From: JBBDXI01 sp040902425
GTDB lineage: Bacteria; Planctomycetota; Phycisphaerae; Phycisphaerales; UBA1924
Assembly: GCA_040902425.1 (NCBI GenBank)
Contig: JBBDXI010000077.1
Coordinates: forward strand, 36,437-100,436
Direction: 5' to 3'
Length of the DNA stretch: 64,000 nt
The notes beneath the pieces were generated by a model that saw only the letters and a list, made by a program, of their open reading frames with translations, was not told where the DNA came from and did not search any database. Below, in pieces: positions 31,216-40,322 of the stretch (position 1 is its first letter; every line of letters starts with the position of its first letter). The position numbers and the translations under genes were made by a program.

Positions 31216-33114
31216 ATGTTCGCCACGCTCCTGCGCCGCCCGGCGCGGCTCCTCGCGCCCGTGCTGGGCGCGGTCTCCTTCGCCGCGGCCGCGATCGCCG
31301 CCCCGCCCGACATCGCCGGCCTGGCCCCCTCGCGGAGCTTCCTGGTGGTGGGCGTGCCGGACTTCAAGGCCCTCACGGAGTCCTTCAAGGCCACCGAACT
31401 GGGCAAGCTCTGGGAGGAGCCCGCCGTCAAGACCTTTATCGAGAGCATCACGGAGGACGCCTCCAAGGGCTTCTCCGACCTGCTGAAGGAGATCAACGCC
31501 GAGGCGGACGACCTCCACCCCCCGCAGGGCCAGGTCGGCCTGGCGATGTTCTTCCCCGAGAAGCCCGCCAACCCCGCGGCCGAGGGCGCGGACGAGCCCG
31601 ACGCCACCCCGTTCTTCCTGGCCGTCGCCGACATGGGCGCGCACGCCGGGGAGTGGGATGCCCTGCTGGAGAAGCTCCTTGACAAGGGCGTCCAGGACAA
31701 GAAGATCCGCGTCGAGCACGACACCTACCAGGGCACCCCGGTCACCATCGTCCACCCGGTGATCGACGAGGAGGCAGCGACGAAGGAGCGCGAGCGCCGC
31801 GAGCGCTTCGCCCGGGGTGAGTACCGGCCGGAGGACTTCAAGGAGGAGGCGGGGGACTCCGGGTTTGAGCTCGGCTGGTGGATCGGCGGGTCGCTCGACG
31901 AGCGGCGCACGGTCCGCCTGGCCCGGGTCGAGAGCCTCTTCGCCGTCTCCACCGAGCAGCGGGCCTTCGAGGACGCGATCGACGCGCTCAAGGGCAAGGC
32001 CATCGAGGCCGTCGGCGAGAACGCCGACTTCCGCCTCGCCCAGGACCAGAACCCCGCGGGGAGCCTCGCCTGGACCGTCGTGATGGTGGACCGCCTGCTC
32101 GCCCGGGCCGCCGGGGCCGGCGACGCGGACGACCCGATGTCCATGATGATGGACGCCGTCGGCATCCGCGGGCTCAAGGCCGTCAGCGGCGGCCTGCGCT
32201 TCGGCACCGCCGAGGGCATGGTCGATGTCTCGATGGGCATCCTCGTCCCGGAGAAGACCGGCCTGCTCGAGCTGCTCAGCACGCCCGCGGGCGGCTTCGA
32301 CCCGCCCGGCTTCGTCCCCGCGGATGTCGCCGGCTACTCGCGGATCAACTTCGATTTCCCCAAGGTCTTTCAGGTGGTCCGCCGGATGATCGCCAGGCTC
32401 CCCGAGGAGAACCGCGCCGAGGCCGCGCCCCAGGTCGAGCTCATCCGCGACATGATCAACCCGGCGCTGACGGCAATGGGCCCGGCCGTCCACATCGTCT
32501 CCGCCATCGACCAGCCGCTCAGCGCCGAGAGCTCGCGCACGACCTTCGTCATCGAGGTCCGCGACCAGGAGGCGGTGTCGAACACGCTCAGCGCCGTCGC
32601 CATGAAGGTCCAGGGCATGCTGGAGCCGGGCGACTTCGAGGGCAACCAGACCTACTCCATCGACACCGGCTTCTTCCAGCTCCAGATCGGGCTGGGCTTC
32701 AACCACCTGTTCATCGGGACCGAGACCGCCGTCCGCAGCGCCATGCGGCTGGCCGGGCGCCCCGAGGGCGCAGCGCTCTCCGGCGAGCCCGCCTTCAAGG
32801 AGGCCACCGCGGCGCTCGCCCCCGGCGCGGTGATGTACTCCTGGGCCGACATCGAGCAGGACCTGCGCTGGCAGTACTGGTCAACGAAGAACCAGGCCGA
32901 GATCATGGAGCAGCAGCTCGCCAAGATGGGAATCGAGCCCGAGGAGCGCGCCGAGTGGATCAAGAATATGAAGGAGGAGCAGGGCTGGACGGAGAAGCTC
33001 CCGCCCCTGGAGACCATCCTCCCCCACCTCGGCGATATCGCCTCCGAGCTGCGGCCCACTCCCGACGGGTTCCGCGGCCGGGCCCTGATGCTCAGGCCGC
33101 GCGAGAAGAAGTAG
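31216..33114 (+). CDS. large secreted protein of unknown function
   Basis: The 632-residue protein begins with a signal peptide (LLAPVLGAVSFAAAAIAAPP, cleaved near residue 28). The mature chain is globular and charged, with SRSFLVVGVPDFKALTE near the start, an acidic loop near 120 and blocks such as VDRLLARAAGAGDADD and LGFNHLFIGTETAV. These features recall DUF3352-like proteins that occur in planctomycetes and cyanobacteria, but I cannot confirm the family. It is probably periplasmic. ATG 31216 has AAGAGGA nine bases upstream. The gene follows the HtrA-like protease by 43 bases on the same strand, so the protease may act on or with it. Its last 23 bases overlap the convergent membrane protein gene. 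Confidence 0.7.
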   Translation: MFATLLRRPARLLAPVLGAVSFAAAAIAAPPDIAGLAPSRSFLVVGVPDFKALTESFKATELGKLWEEPAVKTFIESITEDASKGFSDLLKEINAEADDLHPPQGQVGLAMFFPEKPANPAAEGADEPDATPFFLAVADMGAHAGEWDALLEKLLDKGVQDKKIRVEHDTYQGTPVTIVHPVIDEEAATKERERRERFARGEYRPEDFKEEAGDSGFELGWWIGGSLDERRTVRLARVESLFAVSTEQRAFEDAIDALKGKAIEAVGENADFRLAQDQNPAGSLAWTVVMVDRLLARAAGAGDADDPMSMMMDAVGIRGLKAVSGGLRFGTAEGMVDVSMGILVPEKTGLLELLSTPAGGFDPPGFVPADVAGYSRINFDFPKVFQVVRRMIARLPEENRAEAAPQVELIRDMINPALTAMGPAVHIVSAIDQPLSAESSRTTFVIEVRDQEAVSNTLSAVAMKVQGMLEPGDFEGNQTYSIDTGFFQLQIGLGFNHLFIGTETAVRSAMRLAGRPEGAALSGEPAFKEATAALAPGAVMYSWADIEQDLRWQYWSTKNQAEIMEQQLAKMGIEPEERAEWIKNMKEEQGWTEKLPPLETILPHLGDIASELRPTPDGFRGRALMLRPREKK

Positions 33115-33748
33115 GGCCCCCATCCGCGGGCGGCGCCCCCACGGGGTCCTCGAACGCCCTGATCACCAGGTGGGCGCCCGCGGCCAGCAGGCCGCCCACC
33201 ACCAGCGCGCCCGCGACCGTCACCGCCATCTGCTGAACCGGGCTCTGCCCGAGCAGGGCATCGATGACGCGCCGGCCGGAGCCGGTCACGACCGCGGCCC
33301 CTACGAGCAGGGCCGGGGCGGTCATCGCCGCGCCCAGCAGGGCCCGGCGCCACGCGCGCGGGTGCGGTCCCAGGATGCACGCCGCCGCCGCAGCGCCCAG
33401 CACCCCGGCCGCCAGCGCCCGCCCCGCCAGCAGCGGCGTGAGCGAGACGCCCAGCAGCGCCCGGTTCGCCCCCTGCCACCCGAGCGCGGATGCGAGCAGC
33501 ACCGTCCCGGCGATGCACGCCAGCGCCATCGCCGGCGACTCCTCGAAGCGCCCGCGCCCGAAGAGCACGCCGAACACCGCCGCGACGATCACGATCGCCT
33601 CGAAGCCCACCAGCACCCACGAGACCTGCGCTGGGGTGGATAGCACGGGCCCCAGGAGCGCAAGACTTGCCGATACCACTGCGCTCAGGAGCAGCGCCGC
33701 CGACAGCGCCAGGGTCAGCGGCCGCACGAGACGGGGCACGGGGTGCAC
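33092..33748 (-). CDS. multi-pass membrane protein of unknown function
   Basis: The 218-residue protein has five to six hydrophobic segments: residues about 11-32, 43-63, 75-92, 105-126, 138-156 and 175-198. It has short polar loops and an acidic/Pro tail. I recognise no family. The start at 33748 places a basic stretch (MHPVPRLVRP) before the first helix, consistent with an internal N-terminus. Its 3' end overlaps the convergent secreted-protein gene by 23 bases. The hydrophobic periodicity suggests a real protein, but confidence is moderate because Ala-rich frames arise easily at this GC content. Confidence 0.6.
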   Translation of the reverse strand: MHPVPRLVRPLTLALSAALLLSAVVSASLALLGPVLSTPAQVSWVLVGFEAIVIVAAVFGVLFGRGRFEESPAMALACIAGTVLLASALGWQGANRALLGVSLTPLLAGRALAAGVLGAAAAACILGPHPRAWRRALLGAAMTAPALLVGAAVVTGSGRRVIDALLGQSPVQQMAVTVAGALVVGGLLAAGAHLVIRAFEDPVGAPPADGGPTSSRAA

Positions 33749-33947
33749 GGTCGGAACTCCTTGCGCGATAGAGGCTTGGGGAGGCTTCTACGCCCGCCGC
33801 GCCCCCGGCGTTCGGCTCACCCGGCCAGGGCATGGGCGGGCGCTTATCGGCGTTTCAGGCCCGCTTCACGCCCTTGCGGGAGACCAGTGAGCGCCGGCCC
33901 GGCATCCGCCGATGGAGACCGGCGGCCTTTGCGCTTCTCTGGCGCCG

Positions 33948-33961
33948 GGCACCGCCATTGC
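33948..33961 (+). promoter_or_regulatory. candidate sigma-54 promoter of the fliD operon
   Basis: GGCAC followed by TTGC gives GG and GC dinucleotides separated by exactly ten bases, the invariant -24/-12 spacing of sigma-54 promoters. It lies 46 bases before the first gene of the flagellar cluster. Flagellar genes use sigma-54 in many bacteria; no activator site was identified. Confidence 0.35.
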
Positions 33962-34007
33962 GGAAGGCCCGCCCGCCAGTCCGATGGTTCCCTCGAAGGA
34001 GCACGCG

Positions 34008-34244
34008 GTGATCCACGCCAAGGCGCTCGACCCACGCGACCCGACCCGGGTCATGTTCCAGCGGTTCCTCGCCTGCTGGGCGACGGACCTGCTGGCGCTG
34101 CGTCGCGCCGCCCTGGACACCCCCCGCGTGCGCGCCGGCGAGAACGCCGGCCCGGCCTGGCCCGGCCCCGAGCGCCACGAGGATGAGGGCCCCGCCCCCG
34201 TGCGCCCCTTCCTCCCCGCGCTGCGGCCACCCCTCTGCGGGTAG
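34008..34244 (+). CDS. small protein upstream of fliD
   Basis: A 78-codon frame starts at GTG 34008 with GAAGGAG six bases upstream and ends ten bases before fliD. The first half (IHAKALDPRDPTRVMFQRFLACWATDLLALRRAALD) looks like two amphipathic helices; the second half is Pro/Gly-rich and likely disordered. The strong ribosome site and the tight spacing to fliD suggest a real gene cotranscribed with fliD and fliS, perhaps a chaperone or regulator. I do not recognise a family. A longer start at 33912 would lack a ribosome site. Confidence 0.5.
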   Translation: MIHAKALDPRDPTRVMFQRFLACWATDLLALRRAALDTPRVRAGENAGPAWPGPERHEDEGPAPVRPFLPALRPPLCG

Positions 34245-34253
34245 GAGCGGACC

Positions 34254-37091
34254 ATGTCGGGCATCACATCCGGGACCGGCCTCTTTAGCGGCATCGATAC
34301 CGCCTCGCTCATCAGCCAGCTCCTGGCGATCGAAGCACGCCCCAAGGTGCTCGCCCAGTCGCGCATCCTCCAGCTCAAGAGCCAGCAGGCGGCGTACCTC
34401 GACCTGAACACCAAGGTCAGCGCCCTGAAGTCCGCCGCCGCGGCCTTCCGCACCTCCAGCATCTTCCAGGCCAACAAGGCCACCAGCTCGGCCACCGGCG
34501 TGCTCAGCGCCACCGCCTCGGCGACGGCCATCCCCGGGGCGTACACGTTCATCGTGGACCGGCTGGTCTCGACCCAGCAGCTGCTCTCCCGCGGCTTCGC
34601 CGACGCGACCACCACGGGACTGAACGCGGGGGCGTTCACGTTCGAGTCCGCCGCGGCGCGGCTGGACCGCGAGACCTCGCTGGCCGACCTCAACGGCGGC
34701 GAGGGCATCAAGCGGGGCAAGATCGTCATCACCGAGACCACCAGCGGGAAGGTCACCACGGTGGACCTCTCGCGGGCCGGCACGGTCTCCGATGTCCTCG
34801 ACGCGATCAACAGCTCGGGCGCCGCCGTGAGCGCCTCGGTCGATGGCGGCCGCCTCGTCATCGCCAGCACCGCCTCCGACACCATCGCCATCGCCAACGG
34901 TTTCGGCCACGAGACCGCGACGAGCCTGGGGATCGCGGCCGCCTCGCCGGCGGCCACCGTCACCGGCTCGCAGGTCTACCGCCTCGGCACCGCCACGGCC
35001 CTGGGCGCCCTGAACGATGGGAACGGGGTGTTCGTCAGCTCCCTGGGCGGCGCGGGCCGGTACGATTTCCGGATCGTCGTGGATGGCGCGACCACCGTGA
35101 ACATGAACATCGGCGCGATCACGAGCGGCGGCGGGACCGTAACCTCTCCCCCGCCGACCACCCTCGACGGCGTCATCCAGCGGATCAACTCGGAGCTCGA
35201 GACCGCCCTGGGCACGCAGGACGTGAAGGCCGCGATCGCGCCCGACGGCGTCAGCCTGCGGCTCGTCGATGCCCAGGGCCGCACGCTGGAAGTCCTCGAG
35301 AACCCCACCACCACCGGCTCCAGCACGGCCCGGGACCTGGGCCTGCTGACGGCCGCGCCCCAGACCGGCACGGTCGCCGGCACGCGCATCCTCGCGGGGA
35401 TGAACTCCACGCTCGCCCGGACGCTCAACGGCGGCCAGGGCGTCGCCGGCGACGGCCAGGTCAGCATCACCGCCCGCGACGGTTCGGTGCACGCCGTCAC
35501 CCTCGACACGGCCGGCTCGCTCCACGCCATGCTCGCGGCCATCGGCACGCAGACCGGCGGAAAAATCACGGCCGCGCTCAACCGGGCCGGCACCGGCATC
35601 CTGCTCACCGACACCACCGGCGGGACCTCGAACCTGATCGTCTCCGGCGCCACCGCCGCCTCCCTGGGCATCGACACGGTGGCCGAGGGCGTCGCCGCCG
35701 CCACGGTGGACAGCGGCAACCTCCAGCACCAGTACCTGACGATGGGCACCACGCTGGCCTCCCTCCGCTCCGGCCAGGGGATCGGCACGGGCGTCTTCCG
35801 CATCACCGACTCCACCGGCGCCACCCAGACCGTCAACCTCGGGTCGGGCGACAAGACCGTCGAGGACCTCGTGCGCCTGGTCAACAGCCGCGGCCTCCTG
35901 GTCAAGGCCCGGGTCAACGACAAGGGCGACGGCATCCTCCTCTACGAGGACGGGGCGAGCGGCTCGCTGAAGATCAAGGTCGAGGATGTCACCGGCACGG
36001 TGGCGGCCAACCTGAACATCAAGGGCGAGGCCGCGGGCGCCGGCCCCCAGAACATCATCGACGGCACCTCCGAGCGGACGGTCGCCTTCGCCCCGGGGGA
36101 CACGCTGACGGCGATGGTGACCAAGATCAACGCCGCGGGCCTGGGCGTCTCGGCCGCCATCATCAACGACGGGAGCGGGAGCACCCCGTTCCACCTGAGC
36201 CTCACGGCCCGGGGCACGGGGAGCGCCGGGCGCTTCGTGGTGGACCCCGGCACGTTCGACCTGGGCGCGACCACGCTGGACCGGGGCCAGGATGCCCGCG
36301 TCTTCTTCGGCTCGGCCGACCCGGCCACGGCCGTGCTGCTCAGCAGCTCGCGCAACACGATGGACCAGGTGGTCAGCGGCGTGAGCATCGACCTGACCTC
36401 CACCAGCGCCACGCCCGTCACCCTGACGATCGCCCGCGACACCTCCGCCGTCGAGTCCGCCCTCAACACGTTCATCTCCGCGTTCAACACCCTCAGCGAC
36501 CGCATCGGCCAGCAGACCCGCTACGACCAGGAGTCCAAGGCCAAGGGCCCGCTCCTGGGCGAGTCCACCGCCCTGCAGATCCGCGCCAAGCTCTACTCGA
36601 CCATCCAGGGCAAGGCGGTGGGCGTCTCGGGCCCCTTCCAGGGCCTCGCCGACATCGGGATCAAGGTCGGCTCGGGCGGCCGGCTGGAGCTCGACCGCGA
36701 CCGCCTCCGCGTCGCCCTGGAGCAGGACTACCAGGCCGTCGCCGACCTCGTCTCCGCCCGCGTGCAGGAGCCCGCGGGAACGACCACCGTGGCCCCCGGC
36801 GTCACCGTGACCAACACCGAGCCGACGTTCTCCAAGCTGGGCGTCGCCTCGCAGATCGAGAACATGGCCGAGGCGTTCATCAACTCGGTCACGGGCACGC
36901 TCACCCGCCGCGGCAAGACCCTGACCGACCAGATCGAGCTGCAGACCAAGCGCATCGCCGACTTCGACATCCGCCTCGCCAACCGCCGGACCATCCTCAC
37001 CCGCCAGTTCATCGCGATGGAGCAGGCCATCGGCCAGCTCCAGACCCAGGGCCAGGCGCTCGCCGGCATGTCGCAGCTCATCCGCCGCTGA
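34254..37091 (+). CDS. fliD: flagellar hook-associated protein 2 (filament cap), enlarged
   Basis: The 945-residue protein has the FliD N-terminal domain (ITSGTGLFSGIDTASLISQLLAIE and the helical ILQLKSQQAAYLDLNTKVSALKSA). Its C-terminal coiled segment (LTDQIELQTKRIADFDIRL...FIAMEQAIGQLQTQGQAL) caps the filament and folds exported flagellin at its tip. Between them lie several flagellin-IN-like repeats (LNGGEGI-IVI, LNGGQGV-VSI, RSGQGIG-FRI), which explain a length about twice that of the E. coli protein (468). The protein is exported through the flagellar type III system and has no signal peptide. GGAG lies seven bases before ATG 34254. It is followed by fliS, the usual partner order. Confidence 0.92.
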   Translation: MSGITSGTGLFSGIDTASLISQLLAIEARPKVLAQSRILQLKSQQAAYLDLNTKVSALKSAAAAFRTSSIFQANKATSSATGVLSATASATAIPGAYTFIVDRLVSTQQLLSRGFADATTTGLNAGAFTFESAAARLDRETSLADLNGGEGIKRGKIVITETTSGKVTTVDLSRAGTVSDVLDAINSSGAAVSASVDGGRLVIASTASDTIAIANGFGHETATSLGIAAASPAATVTGSQVYRLGTATALGALNDGNGVFVSSLGGAGRYDFRIVVDGATTVNMNIGAITSGGGTVTSPPPTTLDGVIQRINSELETALGTQDVKAAIAPDGVSLRLVDAQGRTLEVLENPTTTGSSTARDLGLLTAAPQTGTVAGTRILAGMNSTLARTLNGGQGVAGDGQVSITARDGSVHAVTLDTAGSLHAMLAAIGTQTGGKITAALNRAGTGILLTDTTGGTSNLIVSGATAASLGIDTVAEGVAAATVDSGNLQHQYLTMGTTLASLRSGQGIGTGVFRITDSTGATQTVNLGSGDKTVEDLVRLVNSRGLLVKARVNDKGDGILLYEDGASGSLKIKVEDVTGTVAANLNIKGEAAGAGPQNIIDGTSERTVAFAPGDTLTAMVTKINAAGLGVSAAIINDGSGSTPFHLSLTARGTGSAGRFVVDPGTFDLGATTLDRGQDARVFFGSADPATAVLLSSSRNTMDQVVSGVSIDLTSTSATPVTLTIARDTSAVESALNTFISAFNTLSDRIGQQTRYDQESKAKGPLLGESTALQIRAKLYSTIQGKAVGVSGPFQGLADIGIKVGSGGRLELDRDRLRVALEQDYQAVADLVSARVQEPAGTTTVAPGVTVTNTEPTFSKLGVASQIENMAEAFINSVTGTLTRRGKTLTDQIELQTKRIADFDIRLANRRTILTRQFIAMEQAIGQLQTQGQALAGMSQLIRR

Positions 37092-37132
37092 GATCAAGTC
37101 CCGCCGTTCCCCGACCGATCCATTCCTGAGCC

Positions 37133-37621
37133 GTGACCGCCGCCCCCCCCAACGCCGCCAGGCCCGCCACCGCCTACCTCCGCACCCGGGTGCTGACCGC
37201 CAGCCCCGAGGAGCTGCGCCTGCTGCTGCTCGAGGGCGCCATCAAGTTCGCCCGCCAGGGGCGCGAGGGCCTGGCCACGAAGAACTACGAGGCGAGCTTC
37301 ACCGGCATCTCCCGCTGCCGCGACGTCGTGCTCGAGCTCATCACCAGCATCAAGGCCGAGCACGACCCGCTGCTCGCCGAGCGCGTCAAGGCCGTCTACA
37401 CCTTCATGTACACGCGCCTCGTCGAGGCCAGCATGGAGCGCAGCACCGGCAAGCTCGACGAGGTCATCCGCCTGCTCGACTACGAGCGCGAGACCTGGGT
37501 CCTGCTGATGCAGAAGCTCGCCAAGGAGCGGGCCGCGCCCGAGCACGCCCCCGCCCCTCACGCCCCCCACACGCCCGCCGCCCACTCGCCGGACCGCCCC
37601 GCCCTCAGCCTCGAGGGCTGA
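37133..37621 (+). CDS. fliS: flagellin export chaperone
   Basis: The 162-residue protein has the FliS helical bundle: YLRTRVLTASPEELRLLLLEGAIKFARQG, then the NYEASFTGISRCRDVVLELI helix and YTFMYTRLVEASMERSTGKLDEVIRLL. FliS binds the C-terminus of flagellin in the cytosol and prevents early polymerisation. The C-terminal 35 residues form a His/Ala/Pro-rich tail not found in the standard protein. GTG 37133 is the first in-frame start after fliD (41 bases downstream), without a strong ribosome site. The 3' end overlaps the convergent delta' gene by 17 bases. No flagellin gene lies in the window. Confidence 0.9.
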   Translation: MTAAPPNAARPATAYLRTRVLTASPEELRLLLLEGAIKFARQGREGLATKNYEASFTGISRCRDVVLELITSIKAEHDPLLAERVKAVYTFMYTRLVEASMERSTGKLDEVIRLLDYERETWVLLMQKLAKERAAPEHAPAPHAPHTPAAHSPDRPALSLEG

Positions 37622-38783
37622 GCGCCAGCTGCGCGCCCAGGTTGTCCAGCACGAACATCAGGTTCACGTTCCCCTCCGCCTGCCGCTCGGCCCCCACGAC
37701 CAGCTCGACGGCCCGGGCCCCCCGCTCCAGCCCCTTCGCGTTCCCCCCCGGGCCGGCCCGCATCGCCCGCCGGTAGTGCTCCGCGATCAGCCGCAGCATC
37801 TGCCTGGCCGCGGCCCGGTTCGCCGCCTCCTTGCTCGCGTTCTCGCGCCCCTTGACCCACGCCTCGGCCCACTGGTCGGCGAGGGTGTCGGCGACGGTGC
37901 CGAAATCGACGGGGAAACGCCCGCGGTCGAGCTCGTCGAGCATCGGCTCGACCGCCCTGTGCCACGCCACCAGCCCGGTCTCGAGGGCCAGCTTCGCCGT
38001 CCCCGGCGAGCCGGCCGCGAACGAGAGCAGCCAGGCGACACCCTCCGTGTCGAGGCCGGAGAGGTCCAGCCCGCTGGACTTCAGCCAGCGGCGCATCGGC
38101 TCTTCCGAGAGCGGCGTGAAGGGGACCCGCTGCGAGCGCGAGCGGATCGTCGGCAGCAGCCGCTCCTCCTGTGAGGTGACCAGGATGATCACGCACCCGG
38201 GGGGCGGCTCCTCGAGCGTCTTGAGCAGGGCGTTCTGCGCCGCGTTGACGCCGTGGTTCAGCAGTTCCGCCTCATCGACGATGAAGACCTTCGACGCCAG
38301 CGCGCCCCCGCTTGCGGACCCCGAGCGCTCCGCCGGCTCGATCAGGAACTCGCGGACCACGTCGATGGGGATGTTGGTCAGCTTGCGGTCGCGGATCTCC
38401 GCCTCCCGGCTGATCCGCGCCAGCTCCTTCGTGACGATCCGCAGGTCCGGGTGCGTCCCCGCCGCCAGCAGCCGCCGCGTCGGGCTCTCCGCCTCCGGCT
38501 CGATCTCGCCCGAGAGGTTCGGCTGGCTGGTCGGGTCGAGGATCAGCCCCGCGAACGCGAGGGCCGTCGTGAACTTCCCCACCCCCGGCGGCCCGTGGAG
38601 AATCCACGCGTGGTGGATCCGCCCCGCCCGCACCGAGTCCCGCAGCGTCGCGATCGCCCGCTCCTGCCCGATGACCTCGCCGAACCGGACCGCCCGGGAT
38701 GCCGGGATCGACGGCTGCTTGCGCTCCGGCTTGAGCTCGATCTCGCGCGGGGCCTTGGGCTTGGGTGAGGGGCGCTTCGCCAC
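37605..38783 (-). CDS. holB: DNA polymerase III subunit delta'-like AAA+ protein
   Basis: The 392-residue protein is a clamp-loader ATPase: FGEVIGQERAIATLRDSVRAGRIHHAWILHG leads to Walker A GPPGVGKFT, followed by VFIVDEAELLNHGVNAAQNALLKTLEEPP (Walker B and the conserved LLKTLEEPP) and LVTSQEERLLPTIRSRSQ (sensor 1 and SRC-like motif). A basic N-terminal extension (about 1-30) and a C-terminal helical collar follow. It loads the beta clamp with gamma/tau and delta. The zinc-binding Cys cluster is absent, as in many delta' proteins. GTG 38783 has TATTCT ending six bases upstream and no Shine-Dalgarno site, suggesting a leaderless transcript. Confidence 0.85.
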   Translation of the reverse strand: MAKRPSPKPKAPREIELKPERKQPSIPASRAVRFGEVIGQERAIATLRDSVRAGRIHHAWILHGPPGVGKFTTALAFAGLILDPTSQPNLSGEIEPEAESPTRRLLAAGTHPDLRIVTKELARISREAEIRDRKLTNIPIDVVREFLIEPAERSGSASGGALASKVFIVDEAELLNHGVNAAQNALLKTLEEPPPGCVIILVTSQEERLLPTIRSRSQRVPFTPLSEEPMRRWLKSSGLDLSGLDTEGVAWLLSFAAGSPGTAKLALETGLVAWHRAVEPMLDELDRGRFPVDFGTVADTLADQWAEAWVKGRENASKEAANRAAARQMLRLIAEHYRRAMRAGPGGNAKGLERGARAVELVVGAERQAEGNVNLMFVLDNLGAQLALSPRG

Positions 38784-38795
38784 GGCGGGAGAATA
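38784..38795 (-). promoter_or_regulatory. -10-like element placed for leaderless transcription of the delta' gene
   Basis: On the minus strand TATTCT (38795 to 38790) is followed by six bases and then the GTG start at 38783, the same geometry as at five other genes in the window. Confidence 0.5.
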
Positions 38796-38821
38796 GCACG
38801 GCGGCCCCGTGCCACGGCCCA

Positions 38822-40237
38822 TCACATGTTCTTCAGCTTGTTCAGCCCGTTCAGCGCCGCCACCTTGTAGCACTCCGCCAGCGTCGGGTAGTTGAACACC
38901 GTGTCCACGAAGTACTCGGCCGTCCCCTGGTGGGCCATCACCGCCTGGCCGATGTGGATCAGCTCCGTCGCCCCCGTCCCGATCACGTGTACGCCCAGCA
39001 CCGCGTGGCTCTCCTGGTGGATCAGCATCTTGAGCATCCCGGTCTCATCCCCCAGCAGCTGCCCCCGGGCGATCTCCTTGTACTGGGCGATCCCCGCCTC
39101 GTAGGGCACCCCCTCCTTCGTCAGCCTCTCCTCCGTCCACCCCACCATCGAGATCTCCGGGATCGCGTAGATCCCGTACGGCAGCAACTCCGCCGTGCTC
39201 TGCACCGTCCCCCCGAACATGTGCACCGCCGAGAGCCGCCCCTGCTCCATCGACGTGCTCGCCAGCGCCGGGAACCCGATCACATCCCCGCAGGCGTAGA
39301 TGTGCTCCGCCGCCGTCTGGAAGAACTGGTTGACCGTGATCCGGCCACGGTCATCCGCCGTCAGCCCGGCCGCGGCCAGGTTCAGGCCCTCCGTGGCCCC
39401 CTGCCGCCCGACGGCGTAGAGCAGGGCGTCGGCCCGAAGCGTCTTGCCGCTTTCCAGCAGGGCCTCGACAAGATGGCCGTTGCTCGTCCGGGCCCCGGCG
39501 GGCGCATCGGCGTTGCCGATCTTGACCACCCTCTCCCCCATCCGCAGGGTCATGCCGCTCTGGCGCAGCTGGTACTGCAGGGCCTCGATGATCTCGGCAT
39601 CGACGAAGTCCAGCAGGCGGGGGCGCCCCTCGATCAGCGTCACCCGCACGCCCATGGCCGCGAGCATCGAGGCGTACTCGGCCCCGATCACCCCGCCGCC
39701 GACGACGATGATCGTCCGCGGGAGCTCCGGCAGGCGGAGGATCTCGTCGGAGGTGACGATGGTCCTGTCATCGAAGGGGATGTCGGCCGGCTTGCTGGGC
39801 TGGGTGCCCACGGCGATGACGAAGTGGTCGGCGGTGAGCGGCTCGGTGGCGTGCTGGCCCTTGACCTCGAGGGTCTTCCTGTCGACGAAGTGCCCCTCGC
39901 CGCGGATGACCCGGACGCCGTTGCGCTGGAACTGGCGCGACACGATCTCGATCTCGGCGTTGATCACGCCGTACGTGGCCGAGAGCAGGTCCTGCAGCAC
40001 CGCCGAGCGGGCCGCCCGGAAGTCCTCCTCGCGGGGCATCGCCGACTGGCGGCCGGCCAGCTTCAGGATCGCCTCGCGCAGGGCCTTGCTGGGGATCGTC
40101 CCCGTGTTGATCGACGCCCCCCCCACCGCCTCGCGCCGCTCCACCACGCAGACGGACTTGCCGAGCTTGGAGGCCTGGATGGCCGCCTTCTGCCCGGCCG
40201 GGCCGCTGCCGATGACGCAGAGGTCGAAGTGACGCAT
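38822..40237 (-). CDS. sthA: Si-specific NAD(P)+ transhydrogenase (soluble)
   Basis: The 471-residue flavoprotein moves hydride between NADPH and NAD+ in the cytosol. It has the FAD-binding start LCVIGSGPAGQKAAIQASKLG, the NAD(P)-binding IIVVGGGVIGAEYASMLAAMG, the second FAD motif ACGDVIGFPALASTSMEQG and the dimer-interface end HIGQAVMAHQGTAEYFVDTVFNYPTLAE. The segment that holds the redox disulfide in lipoamide dehydrogenase and related enzymes reads GGASINTGTIPSKALREA here, without cysteines, as expected for transhydrogenases. Length is standard. The start ATG is preceded by TACGCT about 33 bases upstream. It lies 38 bases upstream of the delta' start, but that gene has its own -10-like element. 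Confidence 0.92.
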   Translation of the reverse strand: MRHFDLCVIGSGPAGQKAAIQASKLGKSVCVVERREAVGGASINTGTIPSKALREAILKLAGRQSAMPREEDFRAARSAVLQDLLSATYGVINAEIEIVSRQFQRNGVRVIRGEGHFVDRKTLEVKGQHATEPLTADHFVIAVGTQPSKPADIPFDDRTIVTSDEILRLPELPRTIIVVGGGVIGAEYASMLAAMGVRVTLIEGRPRLLDFVDAEIIEALQYQLRQSGMTLRMGERVVKIGNADAPAGARTSNGHLVEALLESGKTLRADALLYAVGRQGATEGLNLAAAGLTADDRGRITVNQFFQTAAEHIYACGDVIGFPALASTSMEQGRLSAVHMFGGTVQSTAELLPYGIYAIPEISMVGWTEERLTKEGVPYEAGIAQYKEIARGQLLGDETGMLKMLIHQESHAVLGVHVIGTGATELIHIGQAVMAHQGTAEYFVDTVFNYPTLAECYKVAALNGLNKLKNM

Positions 40238-40322
40238 GCTGGTGGTTGCCCGGCGTGAGGTGATTCGAGCGTAACTGGTTTATCGGACAGAAGCGAGCGC
40301 CTCGTGAGCCCGCGTGAGCCTC

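Noticed and set aside
33844..33851. GCCGATAA on the minus strand near the flagellar genes (sigma-28-like -10)
   Set aside because: It faces away from fliD and has no TAAA at the required upstream distance.
33855..37097. Long open frame on the minus strand across fliD
   Set aside because: It mirrors fliD codon by codon, has a low-complexity Arg/Gly/Ala composition and no ribosome site.
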